Origin: JBEIDK01 sp040383485
GTDB lineage: Bacteria > Bacteroidota > Bacteroidia > UBA4408
Length of the DNA stretch: 16,327 bases
NCBI GenBank assembly: GCA_040383485.1
Contig: JBEIDK010000065.1
Span: 1-16,327 of the forward strand
Reading direction: 5' to 3'
A program made the translations under genes and the position numbers. The notes under the pieces were generated by a model. The model was not told the origin of the DNA, did no database searches, and saw only the letters and a program-made list of their open reading frames with translations. Numbering within the stretch: position 1 is the first letter of the stretch; the number at the start of each line of letters is the position of its first letter. Below are positions 1-5,013 of the stretch, piece after piece.

Positions 1-137
1 AAATAACCCATAGGAACACTGCCAATCGGTTGACCTTTGTATTTGCCATAAGGTAAGATATAATCATCTCCCTTTGGCATGTCATTGGCCAAGTCATGAT
101 TGTCAGCATCTCTATGTTTTTCAGTTTTAATTCTCAC
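1..137 (-). CDS. DUF3820-like small protein (3' end beyond window)
   Basis: Partial gene: 45 codons are visible and the frame runs off the left edge. The translation contains ILPYGKYKGQPIGSVP, which resembles the signature of DUF3820 (also called putative quorum-sensing-regulated virulence factor), usually of the form 'PFGKYKGKPIxDVPxxYL'. These are short proteins of unknown biochemical function found in bacteria and phages. The chosen start is GTG at 137-135, which overlaps the TGA of the upstream gene in the arrangement GTGA, suggesting translational coupling. The same frame is open further upstream to a TAG and reads in a protein-like way, so the true start could lie inside the neighbour, but no ATG is available there. 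Both genes probably share the promoter at 330-337. Confidence 0.55.
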   Translation of the reverse strand, partial: MRIKTEKHRDADNHDLANDMPKGDDYILPYGKYKGQPIGSVPMGY

Positions 138-310
138 TTCACAAACGCTAACATCATTTGTAATTGAGCAATTTGCATATTGTTCATTGTTTTTTGCAAG
201 TCTCTCATGTCCTGCTCCACTTGGCTATCGTCAGTTAATAGCTCAATGCTTTGATTATTTGCTTCAAGGCATTTAATTAAGTCTTGTACTTGTTCGGTTG
301 AAATGTTCAT
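134..310 (-). CDS. 58-aa hypothetical protein, coiled-coil-like
   Basis: Starts with ATG at 310 and ends with TGA at 134-136; the product is 58 residues. It begins MNISTEQVQDLIKCLEANNQ and is acidic and Q/N-rich with a heptad-like spacing of L, I and M, so a short helical or coiled-coil protein is likely. It lies 20 nt downstream of a perfect TATATTTG promoter element and its stop overlaps the GTG start of the DUF3820-like gene. I do not recognise a family. It may be a small partner or leader gene for the downstream protein. Confidence 0.5.
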   Translation of the reverse strand: MNISTEQVQDLIKCLEANNQSIELLTDDSQVEQDMRDLQKTMNNMQIAQLQMMLAFVK

Positions 311-329
311 GTTTTTATAATTTAGGATG

Positions 330-337
330 CAAATATA
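330..337 (-). promoter_or_regulatory. Bacteroidetes-type -7 promoter element for the leftward operon
   Basis: The plus strand reads CAAATATA, that is TATATTTG on the minus strand, a perfect match to the Bacteroidetes -7 consensus TAnnTTTG. It sits 20 nt before the ATG at 310. I see no good TTTG element 19-21 nt upstream; that stretch is pure A/T. The rest of 311-475 is a divergent, very AT-rich spacer with no gene that I can support. Confidence 0.5.
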
Positions 338-442
338 ACTATTTATTTTAATAAAAATAATTATTTGTAAAATAAATATTTAAGTATTTGAAAATCAAAC
401 TATTAAAGATTTATTTTAAATTATATAGTTTATATTCAAAAA

Positions 443-450
443 ATAGTTTG
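443..450 (+). promoter_or_regulatory. Weak candidate promoter for the first rightward gene
   Basis: ATAGTTTG lies 25 nt before the ATG at 476, the same distance as the much better promoter at 3406-3436 from its gene. It matches TAnnTTTG only imperfectly and no clear -33 TTTG is visible. Its divergent position suits transcription into the cassette array. Confidence 0.25.
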
Positions 451-475
451 TACTATTGCAAAAAATAAAATAATC

Positions 476-688
476 ATGCAAAAAAAATACAGAGTACAAG
501 AAATTAAAAACAAGTTAGGCCGCAAAAAAGCTGATATATTAGCATTGCACCCAAGACAAAGGGTAAGTAACGCATATTTATTTTTTGTTGGTACTGAGCG
601 CAACCCAAACTTAACTATTGAGGAAGCTGTTAAGTTAGGCTCTGATATTGTTGCTGGTAGACTAATCAATGGTGAGGGTGATGAGTAA
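476..688 (+). CDS. 70-aa hypothetical protein, first gene of the array
   Basis: Small basic-to-neutral protein of 70 residues starting MQKKYRVQEIKNKLGRKK, followed by a segment containing NLTIEEAVKLGSDIVAGRL. No family recognised; the overall look is a compact helical cytoplasmic protein. The stop codon TAA (686-688) is built into the TAAC of the first attC site, exactly as in several other genes of the array, so it behaves like a cassette gene. No core site complementary to its tail (it would read GTTACTC) is present upstream, so either the left boundary of this cassette has been lost or it is a resident gene at which the array begins. Confidence 0.7.
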   Translation: MQKKYRVQEIKNKLGRKKADILALHPRQRVSNAYLFFVGTERNPNLTIEEAVKLGSDIVAGRLINGEGDE

Positions 689-816
689 CGGTATTTTGCT
701 TGCCGAAGGGCGGGAAATCGAAGCACTAAAGTATCAATTTAAAACAAAATTTCAGTATGAACACAGAAGTAATTAATAACCACCAAAAACCGCCTTTTGG
801 CAAGCAAATGTTAGCG
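683..816 (+). repeat. attC site 1
   Basis: Inverse core GAGTAAC (683-689, TAAC good, the rest degenerate) and core GTTAGCG (810-816). The left arm 698-713 (GCTTGCCGAAGGGCGG) pairs with the right arm 790-805 at 14 of 16 positions; the two mismatches are G opposite T. The long loop holds an A-rich leader and the ATG at 757. Confidence 0.7.
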
Positions 817-1146
817 GATGGGCGTTTGACTACCAAGAAGCTAATTAAGTGGCTAAATGAACAATTCATTAAGTTTGAAATTACTCAATACGAAGTAACT
901 GATATTTCGAGAACATATTTTACAACCAATGACTATGAATGTGGTGCTTGTCGGTTAATTATACACTTTAAGCACAAAGCAACCGAACATACTGCTATTC
1001 ATAACAACGGGTATTTTTATTGCTTTTATAGAATAAAGGAGCTTGAAAATTATATGAAAGAAGGTTATGAGTTGTACTTGCAGGATAAAGGAAAATTCGG
1101 ATTGCTTACAGACCTTGAGATTGAGGTTCGCAAGCCTTTCCTATAA
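757..1146 (+). CDS. Cassette 2: hypothetical protein, 129 or 112 aa
   Basis: Two in-frame starts are possible. ATG at 757 lies in the loop of attC site 1 and is preceded by an A-rich leader. ATG at 808 is formed exactly at the crossover (its G is the core-site G) and gives 112 residues starting MLADGRLTTKKLIKW. Only the second survives cassette excision nearly unchanged. The core of the protein contains KKLIKWLNEQFIKFEITQYE, then DYECGACRLIIHF and a C-terminal acidic helix; I recognise no family. The two Cys in ECGAC could be a metal or redox site, but that is a guess. The TAA stop is part of the TAAC of attC site 2. Unlike its neighbours, this cassette's head (GTTAGCGG) is not complementary to its tail (CCTATAAC). 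Confidence 0.75.
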   Translation: MNTEVINNHQKPPFGKQMLADGRLTTKKLIKWLNEQFIKFEITQYEVTDISRTYFTTNDYECGACRLIIHFKHKATEHTAIHNNGYFYCFYRIKELENYMKEGYELYLQDKGKFGLLTDLEIEVRKPFL

Positions 1147-1272
1147 CGTTTTGCAGCTACACGCAGGGCGGATAAATTACAACAAAACTTAAGCACGAAG
1201 ATGAGAAAATTATTTACAAAAAAAAGTCAGACGAAGCCCAGAAACCCGCCTTGCGTGTAGGTGGTGTTAGCT
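1141..1272 (+). repeat. attC site 2
   Basis: TAAC at 1144-1147 overlaps the upstream stop; the core is GTTAGCT at 1266-1272. The left arm 1157-1171 (CTACACGCAGGGCGG) pairs with 1246-1260 at 14 of 15 positions, the exception being G opposite T. The loop contains a short open frame starting at 1201 (MRKLFTKK...) that stops at the end of the right arm. Positions 1273-1320 are a leader for the next gene, with no further feature seen. Confidence 0.75.
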
Positions 1273-1320
1273 GTAGGTTTTCTTCAATCAATTAGTTATA
1301 AACTTTAAATATTAAATATT

Positions 1321-1494
1321 ATGTCAAACAACAAAAAAATGCTTGAACAATTATTGTCGGACTTAAAAACAAATGTTTCTGAGCCTTCAAAAATTATTAT
1401 TGAACAATTTCAGATTTTGTCTGAATTTGATTTAAACACAGCTACTGTATTAGCTAAATCAATTCTTGATGCGTTGATTAATGATGCTTCCTAA
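1321..1494 (+). CDS. Cassette 3: 57-aa hypothetical protein
   Basis: Starts ATG 1321 after an AT-rich leader and stops TAA 1492-1494. The product of 57 residues begins MSNNKKMLEQLLSDLKTN and contains a Leu/Ile-rich second half (LNTATVLAKSILDALIND), consistent with a small helical protein. The last 36 nt overlap the end of a gene on the other strand (1459-1743), so the two form a convergent pair inside one cassette. No family recognised. Such small two-gene cassettes are often toxin-antitoxin modules, but those are usually co-directional and nothing here identifies one. Confidence 0.5.
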   Translation: MSNNKKMLEQLLSDLKTNVSEPSKIIIEQFQILSEFDLNTATVLAKSILDALINDAS

Positions 1495-1743
1495 CTCATT
1501 CTTTACCTTTTCAAATAATTCAATGTCGTCATTAATGCTTAAAGTTTTATACTCGTCTTTATTTGCTAATTGGTTTAGTAATTCAATACTTTCGTTACTT
1601 AGAATTTCAATTGTCGAGCCTCTTTCTGCTAAAGATTTTAAGTCGCCCCACTTTCCGTTTTTTACAGATGGTCTTGTCGACTTTTCTAAATCATTTAATG
1701 ATTGTCGAAATTCGTTTAAAAATTGTTCTTTAATGTCAGTCAT
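1459..1743 (-). CDS. Cassette 3: 94-aa hypothetical protein in reverse orientation
   Basis: Minus-strand protein of 94 residues starting MTDIKEQFLNEFRQSLNDL, charged and helical throughout, with TRPSVKNGKWGDLKSLAERG in the middle. Its amino-acid composition is that of a soluble protein, whereas the overlapping plus-strand frame (1481-1759) is rich in F, S, L and Cys and looks like its shadow. It is the only gene in the array pointing against the cassette direction, so it would need its own promoter; TTTG is present upstream but I found no matching TAnnTTTG. It overlaps the 57-aa gene by 36 nt tail to tail. No family recognised. Confidence 0.55.
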   Translation of the reverse strand: MTDIKEQFLNEFRQSLNDLEKSTRPSVKNGKWGDLKSLAERGSTIEILSNESIELLNQLANKDEYKTLSINDDIELFEKVKNELGSIINQRIKN

Positions 1744-1802
1744 TGTTTTATGTTATTAATTAATGTCAAATTGTGTCGACTTTGCTGTGTCGCTAAACTT
1801 AC

Positions 1803-1934
1803 AGCTAACGTAAAAGTATTGCCGTCAGGTGGGGCATTGTACCACTAATGTTAAATTGAAAAACAAAAGTTCAAAATATGGAAAATGTTGATTTAAAAAA
1901 CGAAACCCCCACTTGCGACAATACGATGTTACCT
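1803..1934 (+). repeat. attC site 3
   Basis: Inverse core AGCTAAC (1803-1809) and core GTTACCT (1928-1934). The arm 1816-1834 (GTATTGCCGTCAGGTGGGG) pairs with 1907-1924, with one extra base and two mismatches. The loop carries an A-rich leader and the ATG at 1878. Confidence 0.68.
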
Positions 1935-2087
1935 GCCGTTTTATTTGAAAAGTTAATAGAAATGATTTGCGATAATAGTTGCGGAACGTGGACAAAAGGA
2001 AGTAGTAAGGTATTGGTAGCTGACGAAGTAGATGTTCACGGATTGGCTGATGATATTGTTAGGTATCTGTCTGAAAATGGCAGCTAA
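1878..2087 (+). CDS. Cassette 4: hypothetical protein, 69 or 53 aa
   Basis: The longer form starts at ATG 1878 in the loop of attC site 3. A second in-frame ATG at 1926-1928 is created at the crossover and gives a 53-residue protein starting MLPAVLFEKLIEMICD, which is the part actually carried by the cassette. The body contains CGTWTKGSSKVLVADEVDVH and ends LADDIVRYLSENGS. It is acidic and probably cytoplasmic; no family recognised. The stop TAA (2085-2087) overlaps the TAAC of attC site 4. The cassette head GTTACCTGCC matches the reverse complement of its own tail at 9 of 10 positions. Confidence 0.65.
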   Translation: MENVDLKNETPTCDNTMLPAVLFEKLIEMICDNSCGTWTKGSSKVLVADEVDVHGLADDIVRYLSENGS

Positions 2088-2206
2088 CGGTTTCGGGATT
2101 GGCGAAGTGGCTGAACCCGAAGCTCAATAGAATTACTAAACTTTAAAATTAAAAACAAATGTTGATAGAAGAACTAAACAGCCATTTTGCCAAACCCGTG
2201 TTATCG
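2082..2206 (+). repeat. attC site 4
   Basis: Inverse core AGCTAAC (2082-2088) and core GTTATCG (2200-2206). The left arm 2094-2112 (CGGGATTGGCGAAGTGGCT) pairs with 2180-2198 at 16 of 19 positions; two of the three mismatches are G opposite T. The loop contains a leader ending AAAAACAA directly before the ATG at 2159. Confidence 0.72.
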
Positions 2207-2848
2207 GCTGGCGTTCTCCGAGTGCTTGTTGCTTGTGAGGAAAGTCAATCTGTTACAAAGGAATTACGCAAATTAGGACACGAAGCATTTAGCTGTGATT
2301 TATTACCACAAAGCGGTGGACACGAAGAATGGCATTTACAGCACGATGTAACTGAATTGCTAAAGCTAAAATGGGATATGATAATTGCGTTTCCGCCTTG
2401 CACTTACTTGACTGTAACCGGTAATAGATGGTTTAACATTGAACGCTATGGCGAACAAGCAATACAAAGGCATAAAGACAGAGAATTTGCAATTAAATTC
2501 TTTAAAATGTTTGCTGATGCTGATTGCAATTTTATAGCTATTGAAAACCCAGTAGGCATAATGAGTAGCGAATGGCGGAAACCTGACCAAATTATAAACC
2601 CTTATCAATTTGGCGACCCATTTGAAAAGAAAACCTGCTTATGGCTAAAAGGATTACCAAAATTAGAGCCGACAAATATAGTTGAGCCACCAAAAAGAAC
2701 AGAGTTTGCAAGTGGTAAAAGTATGCCTACTTGGTATGCTGATGCTTGGAAACTACCAAAAGAAGAAAGAGCAAAATTAAGAAGCAAAACGTTTGATGGA
2801 ATTGCAAATGCTATGGCTGTGCAGTGGTCGTCTTACGCTTGCCGATAA
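2159..2848 (+). CDS. Cassette 5: C5-methyltransferase-like protein
   Basis: The 229-residue product contains RVLVACEESQ (21-30, in the place of the SAM-binding motif I), HEAFSCDLLP (41-50), FPPCTYL (78-84) and IENPVG (128-133). The PPC and ENP pair resembles motifs IV (catalytic Cys, here Cys81) and VI (ENV) of cytosine-5 DNA methyltransferases. The following KPDQIINPYQFGDPFEKKTC and LWLKGLP match a conserved phage/bacterial family usually annotated as a DNA methylase-like protein. I infer SAM-dependent methylation of a pyrimidine base, but no separate target-recognition domain is seen. The ATG at 2159 is in the attC loop; GTG at 2198 (at the crossover) or GTG at 2222 would give a protein starting nearer the conserved domain. 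The stop TAA overlaps attC site 5. A self-modification or anti-restriction role is plausible. Confidence 0.78.
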   Translation: MLIEELNSHFAKPVLSAGVLRVLVACEESQSVTKELRKLGHEAFSCDLLPQSGGHEEWHLQHDVTELLKLKWDMIIAFPPCTYLTVTGNRWFNIERYGEQAIQRHKDREFAIKFFKMFADADCNFIAIENPVGIMSSEWRKPDQIINPYQFGDPFEKKTCLWLKGLPKLEPTNIVEPPKRTEFASGKSMPTWYADAWKLPKEERAKLRSKTFDGIANAMAVQWSSYACR

Positions 2849-2938
2849 CGTTTTGCGTATATACGAGGTACGCCTTAACGAAAATTTCAAATTATAAACA
2901 AATGCTTGTAGGCGTATCTTGTATATACGCTGTTAGGC
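2843..2938 (+). repeat. attC site 5
   Basis: Inverse core CGATAAC (2843-2849) and core GTTAGGC (2932-2938), a perfect GTTRRRY. The arms 2855-2874 (GCGTATATACGAGGTACGCC) and 2911-2930 pair at 18 of 20 positions, both exceptions being G opposite T. This is the cleanest site in the array. The loop has an A-rich leader and an ATG at 2902 that opens a short frame into the next cassette. Confidence 0.82.
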
Positions 2939-2950
2939 GAAGTACTTATT

Positions 2951-3190
2951 ATGGATTTTAGAAAAACATTAAAATACCTACGCATTGTGCAAACGGTATC
3001 AAACGAAGAAAGACACAAACAAGGATTAAAACGATTAGGTCGTGGCTATTTCAACGCACACAGATTTAATCCATACAATCCGCTTAGTTACATAGCACTC
3101 ATTATTATACTAATTGTAGGTATTTTAATGTTTGGCTTTGTCGGATTTTGGAAAGAAACTACAACTCTCAATCCGTTTCGGTGGGATTAG
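2951..3190 (+). CDS. Cassette 6: 79-aa single-pass membrane protein
   Basis: An N-terminal basic region (MDFRKTLKYLRIVQTVSNEE, then HKQGLKRLGRGYFNAHRF) is followed by NPYNPLSYI and a hydrophobic stretch at about residues 48-66 (IALIIILIVGILMFGFVGF). The tail is short and polar. By the positive-inside rule the N-terminus is probably cytoplasmic. No signal peptidase site is seen. The function is unknown; short membrane proteins of this kind are common cassette cargo. The cassette head GTTAGGCGAAGTACT matches the reverse complement of its tail at 14 of 15 positions. Confidence 0.7.
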   Translation: MDFRKTLKYLRIVQTVSNEERHKQGLKRLGRGYFNAHRFNPYNPLSYIALIIILIVGILMFGFVGFWKETTTLNPFRWD

Positions 3191-3196
3191 TATTTC

Positions 3197-3326
3197 GCCT
3201 AACGGTTTGTATTGGCGAAGAAGCGGACTTATACCACTAAAGTTGATACGAAGAACTAATGTTGATACCACTACAAATGTTCATACGAAGCACTAAACCC
3301 GCTTTTTTGCCAATACTTTGTTATGC
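3197..3326 (+). repeat. attC site 6
   Basis: Inverse core GCCTAAC (3197-3203), a perfect RYYYAAC, and core GTTATGC (3320-3326). The arms 3209-3226 (GTATTGGCGAAGAAGCGG) and 3299-3316 pair at 16 of 18 positions, with two G opposite T. The loop is filled by an imperfect tandem repeat. From 3327 to the next gene at 3461 there is only the leader and a promoter. Confidence 0.8.
3231..3297 (+). repeat. Imperfect tandem repeat of two ~34-nt units in the attC 6 loop
   Basis: Both units follow the order ATACCACTA...GTT then ATACGAAG.ACTAA, at 3231-3264 and 3265-3297. Related words (ACCACTAA, CGAAGCACTAAA) also occur in the loops of attC sites 1 and 3, suggesting that the loops share ancestry. Confidence 0.5.
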
Positions 3327-3405
3327 GTTCGCCTTATTTTTTCGTGTTGATTATCAGTAAGTTAGAAACTATTTAAAAAATAAATGAAAAATACTTTGAA
3401 AAAAG

Positions 3406-3436
3406 TTTGCAGTTATCAAAATATGTTGTATATTTG
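3406..3436 (+). promoter_or_regulatory. Consensus Bacteroidetes promoter driving cassette 7
   Basis: TTTG (3406-3409), a 19-nt spacer and TATATTTG (3429-3436) match the Bacteroidetes -33/-7 promoter consensus. The ATG at 3461 follows 25 nt later. This excludes the longer reading frame that starts upstream at TTG 3407 and shows that this cassette carries its own promoter. Confidence 0.75.
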
Positions 3437-3460
3437 TATCAGAAATTAAAAAAAAACAAA

Positions 3461-3664
3461 ATGACAACTCAATTACTACACGAAACTATCAAAGCTAAAT
3501 TAGCTACAAGAACAAACGAAGAATTAATATCTGATGCAAAAGTTGCAAGAGCTAATAAATCAGACGAAACACAAAGAATGATTTTTGCTTTAATTATGGA
3601 TGTTCTTTCAACAAGAATTTCAGAAACAGAATTTGATATTATTTACGACCAAATAACTGAATAA
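3461..3664 (+). CDS. Cassette 7: 67-aa hypothetical protein
   Basis: The start at 3461 is chosen because the upstream part of the frame is occupied by the promoter. The product begins MTTQLLHETIKAKLATRTNE and is predicted to be entirely helical, ending STRISETEFDIIYDQITE. It is a small soluble acidic protein with no recognised domain. It is the first gene of a three-gene operon in one cassette; its TAA shares one base with the ATG of the next gene (TAATG). Multi-gene cassettes with a promoter are unusual and often carry defence or addiction functions, but that is inference only. Confidence 0.7.
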   Translation: MTTQLLHETIKAKLATRTNEELISDAKVARANKSDETQRMIFALIMDVLSTRISETEFDIIYDQITE

Positions 3665-3894
3665 TGAAAAGCAATAAAGAAATAATAGACCAATACCTGC
3701 CCGATGGTGGGTATGCTGGTTTAAATCAATATAATGAAAATAAAGTATTGAGAATGATTGAACAAGCTATAAAAACCGATAGATTAAAAGATGGTAGATT
3801 TACGTGTGATGATATGGTTTTATTTGCAAAGGCACACGGAGCAACCTGTAATGAAAATGATTTAAACCATTGGGTAAATGAAGCAAAATACTAA
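3664..3894 (+). CDS. Cassette 7: 76-aa hypothetical protein
   Basis: Starts in a TAATG overlap with the preceding gene, indicating coupled translation. The product begins MKSNKEIIDQYLPDGGYAGL and continues LNQYNENKVLRMIEQAIKTD, with a C-terminal half FTCDDMVLFAKAHGATCNEN and DLNHWVNEAKY. It looks like a compact helical protein; two Cys are spaced 14 residues apart. No family recognised. Its last 17 nt overlap the start of a third small gene. Confidence 0.65.
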   Translation: MKSNKEIIDQYLPDGGYAGLNQYNENKVLRMIEQAIKTDRLKDGRFTCDDMVLFAKAHGATCNENDLNHWVNEAKY

Positions 3895-4039
3895 AGGAGG
3901 CAAACGCAAAGGTTCTGGTCGTAAAAAAGCAGACTATGAAACTAAAACAATTGCCTTTCGTGTTCGTGTCGAATTTGTCGAACCGATTAAAAAAATGGTC
4001 AAGGATTATGTTTCGGAGCGTCTGCAAGGTGACGCATAA
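3878..4039 (+). CDS. Cassette 7: 53-aa basic protein, possible DNA-binding
   Basis: A short gene starting at ATG 3878 inside the end of its neighbour in another frame. The N-terminus is highly basic (KGGKRKGSGRKKADYETKT), followed by IAFRVRVEFVEPIKKMVKDY and a short helix. The pattern 'G-G-K-R-K-G-S-G-R-K-K ... TIAFRV ... EPIKKMV' recalls small phage/plasmid proteins of ribbon-helix-helix type, in which the beta strand (IAFRVRV) contacts DNA. This is a by-eye resemblance. The stop TAA (4037-4039) is part of the inverse core of attC site 7, which supports it as the true last gene of the cassette; the larger opposing frames here are shadows. Confidence 0.7.
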   Translation: MKQNTKGGKRKGSGRKKADYETKTIAFRVRVEFVEPIKKMVKDYVSERLQGDA

Positions 4040-4106
4040 CGTTTTGCAGATACACGCTGTGAGCGTTGGATTGAGGGTGGGAAATAGCGTGTATGTGCTG
4101 TTATCG
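4034..4106 (+). repeat. attC site 7 (short)
   Basis: Inverse core GCATAAC (4034-4040) and core GTTATCG (4100-4106). The arms 4046-4058 (GCAGATACACGCT) and 4086-4098 pair at 12 of 13 positions. At about 73 nt this is the shortest complete site, with a loop of 27 nt and no start codon in it. Positions 4107-4155 are leader sequence. Confidence 0.75.
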
Positions 4107-4155
4107 GCTGCCCTTCTTTCGGAATGATTAATTAACAATTTAAACAACAAATAAA

Positions 4156-4527
4156 ATGAACAGAAAAATCAAATTTAGAGGAATTAGAGAAGAATACAAC
4201 CCTGCTTGGCATCAGTCAATATTTAGGTTTGGAAATCTTTTAAATAACAATTCAATTGGTGAAGTAGGGTATGACCTTTCTCATTATGAATACGCAAAAG
4301 TAAAGCCCGAAACCATTGGGCAATTTACTGGATTGATTGACAAAAATGGAAACGAAATATATGAAGGCGATTTAGTTCAGCACGATGCTTGGAACTATCC
4401 ATTTGAAATAATTTTCAATGATGATAAAGCAAGGTTTGTCTGCAAATTACAAACAGGATTAACCCAATACATAGATTATGAAAGATTGGTTGTTGTCGGA
4501 AATATTCACGAAACGGTGTCTGCTTAG
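4156..4527 (+). CDS. Cassette 8: YopX-family protein
   Basis: A protein of 123 residues with the hallmarks of the YopX family: RKIKFRG at 3-9, PETIGQFTGL at 51-60 followed by DKNGNEIYEGD at 62-72, and VVGNIHE at 113-119. YopX proteins are small beta-rich proteins widespread in phages and prophages, including Bacillus SPbeta; their biochemical role is not established. Length and motif order are typical, so the gene appears intact. Its presence as cassette cargo is notable because the family is mainly phage-associated. The stop TAG lies 6 nt before the inverse core of attC site 8. The cassette's head GTTATCGGC is the exact complement of its tail. Confidence 0.85.
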   Translation: MNRKIKFRGIREEYNPAWHQSIFRFGNLLNNNSIGEVGYDLSHYEYAKVKPETIGQFTGLIDKNGNEIYEGDLVQHDAWNYPFEIIFNDDKARFVCKLQTGLTQYIDYERLVVVGNIHETVSA

Positions 4528-4533
4528 GGTTGC

Positions 4534-4629
4534 CGATAACGGTTCGGGGCTTTGCGTAGTAGCCCTTAGTATAAACTTAAAATTAACCACGACACTTGAT
4601 AGGGCTATTACGCAAAACCCTTGTTATGT
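4534..4629 (+). repeat. attC site 8
   Basis: Inverse core CGATAAC (4534-4540) and core GTTATGT (4623-4629). The arms 4547-4566 (GGGCTTTGCGTAGTAGCCCT) and 4601-4620 pair at 18 of 20 positions. The loop is AT-rich and holds no usable start. Confidence 0.8.
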
Positions 4630-4647
4630 GCCGTTTTTATTCAAATT

Positions 4648-5010
4648 ATGGAACAAGAAAAAGAATTTACAAGAGAATTAAACCCTAACTTTTTCAAGTT
4701 GTGGGATTTAAAGTGTGTTCAAAAGTGGCGTGATGAACAGAAACATTTGAAAGATTGGTATTCGTTTGAAATATACGCAAAAACAACAAAAGATTTAGAA
4801 ATGAATGTTTGGAACGGAACACATCCTGTCGAAGAAAATACAACTAAACACGTTTGTAAATCAGGAACAAAAGTTAGGGTTTGGATGGTAAGTCGATTTG
4901 GCGATGTAGGTGTTACGGACAACTTAGAAAATCCAAAAGGATATGATGTTCGTGGATTGGATGCCGATATTGATTTAACCGATTATGAGTTTTTGGAACG
5001 TGTGTCCTAA
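4648..5010 (+). CDS. Cassette 9: 120-aa hypothetical protein
   Basis: ATG 4648 is preferred to the TTG at 4621, which would run through the core site of attC 8. The product begins MEQEKEFTRELNPNFFKLWD, continues with KDWYSFEIYAKTTKDLEMNV and KVRVWMVSRFGDVGVTDNLE, and ends GYDVRGLDADIDLTDYEFLE. It is a soluble, acidic alpha/beta-looking protein. I have no family name for it. The cassette head GTTATGTGCC is exactly complementary to its tail GGCACATAAC, so this is a genuine last cassette even though the attC beyond it is broken. Confidence 0.7.
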   Translation: MEQEKEFTRELNPNFFKLWDLKCVQKWRDEQKHLKDWYSFEIYAKTTKDLEMNVWNGTHPVEENTTKHVCKSGTKVRVWMVSRFGDVGVTDNLENPKGYDVRGLDADIDLTDYEFLERVS

Positions 5011-5013
5011 AAT

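Noticed and set aside
436..726. Minus-strand 96-aa frame opposite the 70-aa gene
   Set aside because: It reads as low-complexity S/L/F/I-rich sequence and lies antisense to a gene with better composition whose stop overlaps the attC site.
1481..1759. Plus-strand 92-aa frame opposite the 94-aa gene
   Set aside because: Its composition (F, S, N, Cys) is typical of an antisense shadow; the minus-strand frame is charged and helical.
3800..4150. Frames at 3800-4150 (minus) and 3936-4127 (plus)
   Set aside because: Both overlap the small gene 3878-4039, which has a clear basic N-terminus and a stop inside the attC inverse core; they also run through attC site 7.
683..4629. The hairpins as MITEs, REP elements or a CRISPR array
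   Set aside because: The arms differ from site to site, there are no constant repeats or uniform spacers and no target-site duplications, while the TAAC/GTTA ends and within-cassette complementarity fit attC sites.
4478..4681. Plus-strand 67-aa frame spanning attC site 8
   Set aside because: It runs through both arms of attC 8 and overlaps the YopX-family gene and the start of the 120-aa gene, so it is a shadow.
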